Of a stretch of DNA of 8,931 bases, positions 1-5,782 are shown piece by piece (position 1 is the first letter of the stretch; every line of letters begins with the position of its first letter). Under the pieces are notes generated by a model that worked only from the letters and a program-made list of their open reading frames with translations, did no database searches and was not told where the DNA came from. The translations under genes and the position numbers were made by a program. Source of the DNA: a bacterium (GTDB lineage: Bacteria > Thermosulfidibacterota > Thermosulfidibacteria > Thermosulfidibacterales > JALWSI01); contig JALWSI010000234.1 of the NCBI GenBank assembly GCA_027080315.1, positions 1 to 8,931 of the forward strand. The letters are read 5' to 3'.

Positions 1-1329
1 CTCTTTGTCCACAAGCTCGTTGGGAATACGGTAGTTGGGTATGCCGTAGCGCAGCATGCCTCCTGGCTCTGGAGCTGCTTCAAGCACCTTCACCTGGTAG
101 CCCTTACGGGCGAGGTAGAAGGCGCAAGAGAGGCCAGCAGGCCCTGCGCCCACAACTGCAACCCTCTTCTCCTTCTTCTCTGGAAGCTCAAAGGGTAGCT
201 CTAATCCCTCGTTTTCGTAGTACCAGTCTGCCACAAAGCGCTTCAGCATCCTGATCTGCAAGGGACCTCCTGCCAGGCCTCTGGTGCACTCCCCTTCACA
301 GAAGGCGGGGCAAGCGCGGCCCAAGGAGGCTGGGAAGATCACCCGGTCAAGGATGAGATTGAAAGCCTCTTTGTACTTTCCTGCCCCAATGAGCTTAACG
401 TAGCCGTGGGCATTTAGACTCGCTGGACAGGCGTTTCGGCATGGAGAGAAGCCCTCTTTGTCAATCACAAACACATTGGGCACTGCCTGGGGGAAAGAGC
501 GATAGATTGCTGTGCGATCCGTCATGCCGTACTCGTACTCGCTGGGGAGGGAGACGGGGCACCCCTTGACGCACTCTGAGCATCCTGTACAGGTCTCTTC
601 GTCAATGAACCTCGCCTTTTTGTGAATAGTGGCCTTAAAGTTTCCAATGTAGCCCGAGACATCTTTCACCTCGCTGTAGGTGAAGAGCTTGATGTTCTCG
701 TGCTGACCCACAGAGACCATCTTGGGGGTGAGAATACAGGCGGCGCAGTCAAGAGTGGGAAATGTCTTGTCAAACTTGGCCATATGGCCTCCCACAGTGG
801 GCTCGCGCTCAACCAGGTAAACCGTCTTTCCCGCGTCGGCTATCTGCAGGGCAGCCTGCATACCTGCAATACCGCCGCCTATCACCAGTACATTGGGGTT
901 TATGTCAACGATTCTGGGCTCAAGGGGCTCATGGTAGGCAACCCTGTAAACCGCCGCCTTCACAAGCTGCTTGGCCTTCTCGGTTGCCTCCTCTTCGTCT
1001 TCTGTGACCCATGAGACCTGCTCTCTGATGCTGGCCATCTGGAAATAGTAAGGGTTTATTCCCGCCTTCTTGAGGTCGTTTCTGAAGGTCTTTTCGTGCA
1101 TCCTTGGAGAACAAGAGGCCACCACAACCCGGTTAAGTCCCAGCTCCTTGATGTCGTCAATGATGAGCTGCTGACCGGGATTTGAGCACATGAACTTGTA
1201 GTCTTTGGCAATCACCACGTGGTCAAGGGTTGCGGCAAAGTCTCTCACCGCCTCAACATCAACCTTGTAGGCGATGTTTATTCCACAGTGGCAGATGTAA
1301 ACGCCTATTCTGATATCCTCAGCCATCAT
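1..1329 (-). CDS. HdrA-like flavoprotein with in-line GltD/NfnB module (5' part only; runs off left edge)
   Basis: The visible part is 443 residues with no stop before base 1. Residues 1-140 match the HdrA N-terminal region: the CHCGINIA motif at about 13-20, Cys48 in FMCSNPG, and an SCSPRMHEKTF motif. Residues 148-165 hold an FAD Rossmann motif (GGGIAG, Gly151/153/156), followed by GGHMAKFDK and DCAACILTP (Cys195/Cys198), typical of HdrA. A 4Fe-4S motif follows (CTGCSECVKGCP: Cys247, 250, 253, 257). After FPQAVPN, where ordinary HdrA continues to another ferredoxin motif, this protein switches to a GltD/NfnB-like domain: Cys297/Cys301 (CRNACP), Cys340/344/348 and a second FAD motif, VGAGPAGL (Gly394/396/399). 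In HdrABC complexes HdrA is the FAD centre that can bifurcate electrons. The GltD part suggests NAD(P)H as partner (inference). It is last of the visible operon genes, and its ATG overlaps the hdrB stop by 4 bases (ATGA). A second ATG at 1326 has better ribosome-site spacing. Family confidence is high; substrate unknown. Confidence 0.9.
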   Translation of the reverse strand, partial: MMAEDIRIGVYICHCGINIAYKVDVEAVRDFAATLDHVVIAKDYKFMCSNPGQQLIIDDIKELGLNRVVVASCSPRMHEKTFRNDLKKAGINPYYFQMASIREQVSWVTEDEEEATEKAKQLVKAAVYRVAYHEPLEPRIVDINPNVLVIGGGIAGMQAALQIADAGKTVYLVEREPTVGGHMAKFDKTFPTLDCAACILTPKMVSVGQHENIKLFTYSEVKDVSGYIGNFKATIHKKARFIDEETCTGCSECVKGCPVSLPSEYEYGMTDRTAIYRSFPQAVPNVFVIDKEGFSPCRNACPASLNAHGYVKLIGAGKYKEAFNLILDRVIFPASLGRACPAFCEGECTRGLAGGPLQIRMLKRFVADWYYENEGLELPFELPEKKEKRVAVVGAGPAGLSCAFYLARKGYQVKVLEAAPEPGGMLRYGIPNYRIPNELVDKE

Positions 1330-2189
1330 CTCACCCCCTTGGCAGCCTGCAGCACCGCATCTGCAGGAGTGATCACCTTGCCGATTCCCACCTCTTTGGG
1401 GCTTCCTCCCATGGCCAGGCCCATGAGCTGGGTGAAGTAGACCACAGGGATACTCTCACCCAGGTCTTCCTGCACAGAGTCCAAGTTGAACTGACATAGG
1501 GGACAGATGGTTGAGATGGCCTTGGCCCCTTTGCGCTTAGCGTCGGTGAGAATGGCCTTAACCAAAGGCAGACAGGCCTCTTTGTTGGCCACCATCTGGG
1601 CGGCTCCACAACAGTAGGTCTTGGCAGTGAAGTCAACCACCTCGCATCCAGAGGCCTCAAGTATCCCGTCCATGATGGTGGGGTTTTCAGGGTGATCCAG
1701 GTCTCCCCAGGGCCTGGTGAGCTGGCAGCCGTAGTACGGAGCAACGGGAAGCTCTGGGAAGGGATGGGTGATAACAGAGGTGAGCTCCTCCTTCTCAATG
1801 TCCCTGGCAAAGACCTCAATGATGTGTCTTACCTTGATCTTACCGGAGTAGCTCTTGCCGTCCTCCTGAAGCGCCTGGTTGATCTGCTGGGTTATCCCCT
1901 CTTCTTCAATGATCTTCTGGGCTTTGCGAAGGGTGGAGTAGCAGGCGTTGCAGGGGGTCACCAGCTGGTCAAACCCTTCAGACTCTGCAATGGCCATCAC
2001 CCTTGCCGCCATGGCCAAGGCCTCCATCTCGTTTATGCTGAAGGCCACTGTGGCCCCGCAGCAGTTCCAGTCTGGCAGCTCAACAAGCTCTATGCCCAGC
2101 CTGCGGGCAACGAACTGAATAGACTCTTTGTAGCCCGCGGCGGTCTTAAGGCTGCAACCGGGATAGAAGGCGTATCTGCTCTCTTTCAT
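1326..2189 (-). CDS. hdrB: HdrB-like heterodisulfide reductase subunit B (two CCG domains)
   Basis: This 287-residue protein is close to the normal HdrB length and carries both cysteine-rich CCG domains. The first has Cys12 (YPGCSLK), Cys43-Cys44 (NCCGA) and Cys80/Cys83 (PCNAC). The second has Cys155 (YYGCQL), Cys193-Cys194 (YCCGA) and Cys229/Cys232 (CPLC). In methanogen HdrB such sets ligate two non-cubane 4Fe-4S clusters that cleave the CoM-S-S-CoB disulfide. The motifs are complete here, so the subunit should be catalytically competent, although a bacterium would need another disulfide or thiol substrate. No membrane segment is seen. The start ATG overlaps the hdrC stop (ATGA) and has a GGAGG site (2196-2200) 6 bases upstream. 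It would take electrons from HdrC and sit in a complex with the adjacent HdrA. Succinate dehydrogenase or glycolate oxidase CCG proteins are possible relatives, but the HdrC and HdrA neighbours settle the call. Confidence 0.93.
   Translation of the reverse strand: MKESRYAFYPGCSLKTAAGYKESIQFVARRLGIELVELPDWNCCGATVAFSINEMEALAMAARVMAIAESEGFDQLVTPCNACYSTLRKAQKIIEEEGITQQINQALQEDGKSYSGKIKVRHIIEVFARDIEKEELTSVITHPFPELPVAPYYGCQLTRPWGDLDHPENPTIMDGILEASGCEVVDFTAKTYCCGAAQMVANKEACLPLVKAILTDAKRKGAKAISTICPLCQFNLDSVQEDLGESIPVVYFTQLMGLAMGGSPKEVGIGKVITPADAVLQAAKGVR
1331..1340 (-). promoter_or_regulatory. Ribosome binding site of the hdrA-like gene
   Basis: On the minus strand this reads AAGGGGGTGA. The G run (1334-1338) lies 4 bases before the ATG at 1329 and 7 before the in-frame ATG at 1326. 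The second Met is therefore the better initiation site by spacing, while the first gives the usual 4-base overlap with the upstream stop codon. The site lies inside the end of hdrB. Confidence 0.5.
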
Positions 2190-2776
2190 GCCGCACCTCC
2201 GCTATCCATGGAGGTGATCTCGTCCTTCTCAGGAGAGATGGTTCTGGCCTTGGAAAGCATCACCCTGAACTTGTCGGGGTCTGCCACCGACTCACCTTTG
2301 AGCTCCATGCGGCCCCTTCTCAAAAGCTTCATTCCCAGAGAGGCCATGCTTGTGTTCTTGATGAGGTCTTTGGGACTGCCAAGTAGAAACTTGCGCATCA
2401 TCTTGGTCTCAGAGAGGCGGCCGTCCTCCTTCACGGTCTCGTGGAAGGCGGTGTACATCTGCAGGGTTGAGACCTTGGGCTTTATTCCCTGCTCTATAGC
2501 CAGTCTCTTGAAGGCGTACATCTGATCGGTGATGAGGATCTCCCTTGGGCATCTAACCGTGCAGTAGTAGCAGGAGGCACAGAACCAGAAGGTGTTGGAA
2601 TGCAAGGCCTCTTCAATGTCTCCGCCCTTAACCAGGGCGAAGAGCCCCCGGGGACCGTAGTCCATGGCCTCTGCCATGGGACAGGATCCGGTGCAGGTTC
2701 CGCACTGGATGCACCTGAGGAGCTGGTCTCCTCCGGGAAGTTCCAACAACCGTTTCAGCAGGCCTGTGGCTTCCAT
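2186..2776 (-). CDS. hdrC: HdrC-like heterodisulfide reductase subunit C (2x 4Fe-4S)
   Basis: This 196-residue soluble protein has two classic 4Fe-4S motifs at the spacing used by HdrC: CIQCGTCTGSCP (Cys22, 25, 28, 32) and CASCYYCTVRCP (Cys66, 69, 72, 76). Between them is the MDYGPRGLFALV stretch, like the family's typical 'P R' helix. The C-terminal 110 residues are helical and basic in character, with no cysteine. In known complexes HdrC is the electron wire between HdrA flavin and iron-sulfur sites and the HdrB active site. It lies 3 bases after the FrhB-like gene; its GAGGAG ribosome site (2783-2788) overlaps the end of that gene, 6 bases before the ATG. It overlaps hdrB by 4 bases, which argues for coupled synthesis of the subunits. 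Length is normal and no residue of either cluster motif is missing. Confidence 0.92.
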   Translation of the reverse strand: MEATGLLKRLLELPGGDQLLRCIQCGTCTGSCPMAEAMDYGPRGLFALVKGGDIEEALHSNTFWFCASCYYCTVRCPREILITDQMYAFKRLAIEQGIKPKVSTLQMYTAFHETVKEDGRLSETKMMRKFLLGSPKDLIKNTSMASLGMKLLRRGRMELKGESVADPDKFRVMLSKARTISPEKDEITSMDSGGAA

Positions 2777-2779
2777 GGC

Positions 2780-3865
2780 TCACTCCTCTATCTGGTGGAA
2801 CTCGTCCTCCCTGTAGGTGGTGAGAGGGAGGGGCTCCTGTAAACTCCTACCTGGCAGGTACTCAAAGAGCTCCTGAAGGTCGGCTCCCACGGTCTTGAAC
2901 ACCTGGGCAACGGGGATCCTGGTGGGACAGGAGTCCTCGCACATGCCGCATCCCACGCAGGAGGTTGCCATGTGGGTCATGCGGCCAAGGTGAAAGAGTA
3001 TGGTGTCCATAGGCACCCTTAAGGTGCCCTTCTTCTCCAGTCTGCGCTGGTAGCTGGCGGGTTCGTACTCAAAGGTTGCAGACTCAAAGAAGCAGTCTTT
3101 GCAGTAGCATATGGGACACACATGGCTGCAGGCGTGGCACCCTATGCACTTTCCAAAGATGGCCACAAGGTTCTCTATCCCCTGGGCCGACTCTTTTGTT
3201 TTGGTAATAAGCTCTTCTCTCTCTTTAAGCCTTTTCTCTTTAAGCGACTCTTTCCAGCTTGCGAGATCATCCTGCGTGGATGATAGCCCCAGCTTGCCTA
3301 TGATCTCTTCCCCTTTCTCTGTCAGCGCCTCTAAGCATCCCTTGCCAGGGGCCTTCTGTGTCCAGACCAGATCAACACCCTGGGGTACGAAGGACTCACA
3401 GGCTGCGCACACAGGTCTAACCCCTTTAGGCTGATAGCCTTTCTCTAAGGCAGACCAGTAGCCCTCCACCAGCTTCTCAACATTGCCCTCTGCCTGGAAG
3501 CCCCTGTTGGGGAAGACCCCTCCGCATACCACACCTATGAGGATCAGGTTCTCCAGATGGGCCTGTTCAAGCTTAACCAGCTCTATGAGAGCTCTAATCT
3601 CACAGGGACGCATCATCACGGCAATGGGACGATCAACTGCTCCCCTCAAAGTGAGCCTTGAGACCACCTTTCCCCCGTTTGCAGGCATGGCAGGGAAGAG
3701 AGGATCGCATTCCAAGGCCTCTTCTGGGTGGGTCACCAGGGAGTAGGCAACCCGCCCCTTTTGGGGAAGCCTTCTTAGGGCCATGACTCCTTTCGCCACC
3801 CCTTCTGAGATAAGGGAGGCTAGAAACTCGCCAGCGCTCTTGGGTAGCTCGCTAACCATAGCCAT
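2780..3865 (-). CDS. FrhB/FdhB-like iron-sulfur flavoprotein subunit (4Fe-4S dicluster)
   Basis: With the start chosen here the protein has 361 residues. The N-terminal two thirds resemble the coenzyme F420 hydrogenase/dehydrogenase beta family (FrhB/FdhB), with MMRPCEIRALIELVKL around Cys88, a VVCGGVF segment at Cys114, and Cys153/Cys156 (CAAC). The C-terminal third holds two ferredoxin-type motifs: CIGCHACSHVCP (Cys240, 243, 246, 250) with extra cysteines 253, 255 and 258, and CVGCGMCEDSCP (Cys303, 306, 309, 313). Family members bind FAD and pass electrons between F420 or formate-dehydrogenase partners and iron-sulfur chains. Here it is first in the operon before hdrC, hdrB and hdrA, so it probably feeds or drains the Hdr complex; the actual donor is unknown. 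An in-frame ATG at 3898 would add 11 residues but lacks a ribosome site, whereas the ATG at 3865 has GGGGG 7 bases upstream. AsrA-type or plain dicluster ferredoxin proteins are alternatives. Confidence 0.8.
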   Translation of the reverse strand: MAMVSELPKSAGEFLASLISEGVAKGVMALRRLPQKGRVAYSLVTHPEEALECDPLFPAMPANGGKVVSRLTLRGAVDRPIAVMMRPCEIRALIELVKLEQAHLENLILIGVVCGGVFPNRGFQAEGNVEKLVEGYWSALEKGYQPKGVRPVCAACESFVPQGVDLVWTQKAPGKGCLEALTEKGEEIIGKLGLSSTQDDLASWKESLKEKRLKEREELITKTKESAQGIENLVAIFGKCIGCHACSHVCPICYCKDCFFESATFEYEPASYQRRLEKKGTLRVPMDTILFHLGRMTHMATSCVGCGMCEDSCPTRIPVAQVFKTVGADLQELFEYLPGRSLQEPLPLTTYREDEFHQIEE

Positions 3866-3872
3866 ATCTTTG

Positions 3873-3877
3873 CCCCC
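3873..3877 (-). promoter_or_regulatory. Ribosome binding site deciding the start of the FrhB-like gene
   Basis: The minus strand reads AAAGGGGGCAAAGATATG, placing the G run 7 bases before the ATG at 3865. The alternative ATG at 3898 is preceded by GCCCATGTGGTTTA, which has no Shine-Dalgarno match. The same GGGGG type of site precedes the hdrA-like gene, supporting its use in this genome. Confidence 0.6.
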
Positions 3878-3999
3878 TTTGCTTGTAGCTGATCCCATTA
3901 AACCACATGGGCCAGCTTGCTTCCACTAAAAACCCCCTCACCTTCAGAAAAGGGCCCTCAACCCCCTTCGTCCTCTGATATATTCGGATATTCTAATGA

Positions 4000-4011
4000 A
4001 GAGATATCTCT
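4000..4011. repeat. Perfect 12-base palindrome in the divergent region
   Basis: AGAGATATCTCT reads the same on both strands. It lies in the AT-rich core, roughly 135 bases from the FrhB-like start and 110 from the argS start, so it could bind a dimeric regulator acting on either operon. A 12-base palindrome can also occur by chance in AT-rich DNA. Confidence 0.3.
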
Positions 4012-4028
4012 CTTTGACTCCAATTGCA

Positions 4029-4061
4029 ATCCCCTGAAAGTATCATTTCTCGTCTGGGGAT
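4029..4061 (+). repeat. Imperfect inverted repeat (9-base arms) upstream of argS
   Basis: The left arm ATCCCCTGA (4029-4037) and right arm TCTGGGGAT (4053-4061) pair at 8 of 9 positions around a 15-base loop. It could be an operator dyad or a leader hairpin. No U-run follows the right arm, so it is not an intrinsic terminator. Function unknown. Confidence 0.35.
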
Positions 4062-4108
4062 CGCCTTCCCTTACCTTCGCCTCTAACCTATGATACCTCT
4101 GTTCCAGG

Positions 4109-4114
4109 AGGAGG
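4109..4114 (+). promoter_or_regulatory. Ribosome binding site of argS
   Basis: AGGAGG sits 7 bases before the ATG at 4122, inside a longer run of overlapping GGAGG matches (4106-4114). The in-frame GTG at 4116 would be only one base from this site and four from the upstream GGAGG, so ATG at 4122 is preferred. Confidence 0.75.
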
Positions 4115-4121
4115 TGTGAGT

Positions 4122-5774
4122 ATGGAGAGAGAGATACAAAAACACCTGTCAAAGGTGTGCATAGAGGTGGCCAAAGAGAACGGGTGGCCTAATTCCCCTG
4201 AGGTTATGGTCTCGTACCCAAAAGAGAAGAGATTTGGAGACTACAGCACCAATGTGGCCTTTCTCTGGGGAAAGGCCATGAAGCTTCCTCCCCGAGAGGT
4301 GGCCCAAAAGGTGGTTGAGAGGGTTGATCATCCAGATATAGAGATCATTCGTGTTGATGGGCCGGGCTTCATCAATCTCACTATGAGCTTGGGCTGGTGG
4401 CATAAGGGGTTGAGAGAGGTGCTCTCTCAAAAAGAGGGCTACGGCTCCTCTTCCCTTGGCAGGGGTGAGAGGGTTCAGGTGGAGTTCGTCTCAGCCAATC
4501 CCACAGGGCCCTTGCACATCGGCCATGCCCGGGGAGCCGCAGTGGGAGACACCCTCTCGCGTTTACTTGAGAAAGCGGGCTACTCTGTAGAGAGGGAGTA
4601 CTACGTGAACGACGGTGGCTTGCAGATGCGCATTCTTGGGCAGTCCCTGCTGGCGAGATGCAAAGAGGTTATGGGTGTGCCGGTGGAGTTCCCTGAAGAC
4701 GGCTACAAGGGCGGCTACATCGTTGAGCTGGCCAAGAAGGCCTTGCAAGAGCTGCCTGATGTTATGGATCTTCCGGAGGATGAGGCTGCTGCAAAGCTAA
4801 GCCGCTGGGGGGCAGAGGAGATTCTGAATGGCATCAAGGAGGACCTTGAGCTCTTCAACGTTGATTTTGACAACTGGTTCTCAGAGGCGAGCCTCTACGA
4901 GAGCGGCGCCGTTGAAGAGGCTGTGAGAGAGCTTGAGCGCAAGGGGCTGATCTACGAAGCAGAAGATGCCCTTTGGTTTGCCTCAAGCCGGTTTGGCGAT
5001 GACAAGGACCGGGTGGTGCGCCGTTCCGGTGGGGCCTACACCTACTTAGCGGCAGACATAGCCTACCACCGCAACAAGGCAGAGCGGGGATTCACCAAGC
5101 TCATTGACGTGTGGGGGGCAGACCACCACGGCTACATCCCACGGGTCAGGGCAGCCTTGGAGGCCTTGGGCTACGATCCCGAGATCCTGAAGGTGCTTCT
5201 CATTCAACTCGTGAACCTGCTGCGCCAAGGCAAGCCCGTGGCCATGACCACCAGGGGAGGGCAGTTCGTCACCCTGAGGGAAGTTGTGGAGGAGGTGGGC
5301 AAAGACGCCGTGAGATTCATGCTGCTCACCCGCAAGTGCGACGCCCATCTTGATTTTGACCTTGAACTTGCAAAGGAGCAGAGCGAGGAGAACCCCGTGT
5401 TTTACGTGCAATACGCCCATGCCCGAATCTGCAGCATAAGGCGCACAGCAGAGGAGAGGGGTATGAGCCTCCCAGAGGATTGGGAGAGGGTGGATCTATC
5501 TCCCCTCACCCTTGAGGAGGAGAAGGAGATCATCAAGAAGCTAACAGCCTTTACTGGGATGATAGAGGGGGCTGCCCGTAGCTTAGAGCCCCATCGCATC
5601 ACCTATTACCTCCATGAGCTTGCCGCCCTCTTTCACGGATACTACAACAGAAACAGGGTGTTGCTGGATGATGAGGGGCTGAGAAACGCCAGACTGGCCC
5701 TCTCAGAGGGGGTTGCAATTGTGCTTAGAGAGGGCTTGAGGCTCTTGGGAGTCTCTGCTCCCACCTCAATGTGA
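4122..5774 (+). CDS. argS: Arginyl-tRNA synthetase
   Basis: This 550-residue class I aminoacyl-tRNA synthetase charges tRNA-Arg with arginine in the cytoplasm, and its length is normal for bacterial ArgRS. The N-terminal Add-1 domain (about 1-85) shows FGDYSTNVAF and later GPGFINL, for tRNA D-loop recognition. The catalytic domain has PTGPLHIGHARGA with the HIGH motif at 132-135, YYVNDGGLQMRILGQS, and WGADHHGYIPR from Trp331. The usual KMSKS position reads VAMTTRGGQFVTL (Met375), the lysine-less form common in ArgRS. The DALR anticodon-binding domain begins near residue 426 (VFYVQYAHAR) and ends with LLGVSAPTSM, like the family's usual terminus. A GTG at 4116 would add two residues but is badly spaced from the ribosome site. 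argS heads a plus-strand operon with the UPF0182 gene 8 bases downstream. The large antisense frames within it are shadows. Confidence 0.97.
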   Translation: MEREIQKHLSKVCIEVAKENGWPNSPEVMVSYPKEKRFGDYSTNVAFLWGKAMKLPPREVAQKVVERVDHPDIEIIRVDGPGFINLTMSLGWWHKGLREVLSQKEGYGSSSLGRGERVQVEFVSANPTGPLHIGHARGAAVGDTLSRLLEKAGYSVEREYYVNDGGLQMRILGQSLLARCKEVMGVPVEFPEDGYKGGYIVELAKKALQELPDVMDLPEDEAAAKLSRWGAEEILNGIKEDLELFNVDFDNWFSEASLYESGAVEEAVRELERKGLIYEAEDALWFASSRFGDDKDRVVRRSGGAYTYLAADIAYHRNKAERGFTKLIDVWGADHHGYIPRVRAALEALGYDPEILKVLLIQLVNLLRQGKPVAMTTRGGQFVTLREVVEEVGKDAVRFMLLTRKCDAHLDFDLELAKEQSEENPVFYVQYAHARICSIRRTAEERGMSLPEDWERVDLSPLTLEEEKEIIKKLTAFTGMIEGAARSLEPHRITYYLHELAALFHGYYNRNRVLLDDEGLRNARLALSEGVAIVLREGLRLLGVSAPTSM

Positions 5775-5778
5775 GGAG
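5774..5778 (+). promoter_or_regulatory. Ribosome binding site deciding the UPF0182 start
   Basis: AGGAG overlaps the argS TGA stop and precedes the ATG at 5783 by 4 bases, within a purine-rich AGGAGAGAG run. The upstream GTG at 5771 overlaps the argS stop but has only pyrimidine-rich sequence (CTCCCACCTCAAT) before it, so it is the less likely start. Confidence 0.55.
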
Positions 5779-5782
5779 AGAG

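Larger units (their letters stand above)
3866..4121. promoter_or_regulatory. Divergent intergenic region between the hdr operon and argS
   Basis: This gap of about 250 bases is the only long non-coding stretch and must contain promoters for both directions. It has an AT-rich core (about 3977-4050). Visible elements are the palindromes AGGGCCCT (3951-3958) and AGAGATATCTCT (4000-4011), the small palindrome ATTGCAAT (4023-4030), a direct repeat AACCCCCT at 3931-3938 and 3960-3967, and an imperfect inverted repeat at 4029-4037/4053-4061. TATGAT at 4089-4094 would make a good -10 box for argS but has only a weak TTCCCT -35 box 17 bases before it. For the minus strand, TTGCAA and TATCTC with a 17-base spacer, or a TAGAAT box, are weak candidates. 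I cannot assign either promoter firmly. No T-box or other riboswitch consensus is recognised. Confidence 0.45.

Noticed and set aside
622-1014. Plus-strand open frame of 130 codons opposite the hdrA-like gene
   Set aside because: It lies entirely within the HdrA FAD and ferredoxin coding region on the other strand, and its product is low in recognisable features.
1692-2525. Plus-strand open frame of 277 codons opposite hdrB and hdrC
   Set aside because: It is antisense to two clearly recognised proteins with intact cluster motifs, and its translation has no family resemblance. Long antisense frames are expected in GC-rich coding DNA.
3951-3970. GC palindrome AGGGCCCT with adjacent A-run as a terminator
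   Set aside because: The stem is only 4 base pairs with no loop, and it lies upstream of both divergent operons rather than after a gene.
4029-4061. Possible intrinsic terminator or T-box leader before argS
   Set aside because: The inverted repeat has no following T-run, and no T-box consensus (AGGGTGG-like) or specifier loop is visible in the short leader.
3958-4152. Minus-strand 64-codon frame across the intergenic region and argS start
   Set aside because: It begins inside the argS coding sequence, covers the region where the divergent promoters must lie, and its product matches no known family. I regard it as chance.
5046-5420. Minus-strand 124-codon frame inside argS
   Set aside because: It is antisense to the conserved ArgRS catalytic domain (WGADHHG region) and has no independent support.
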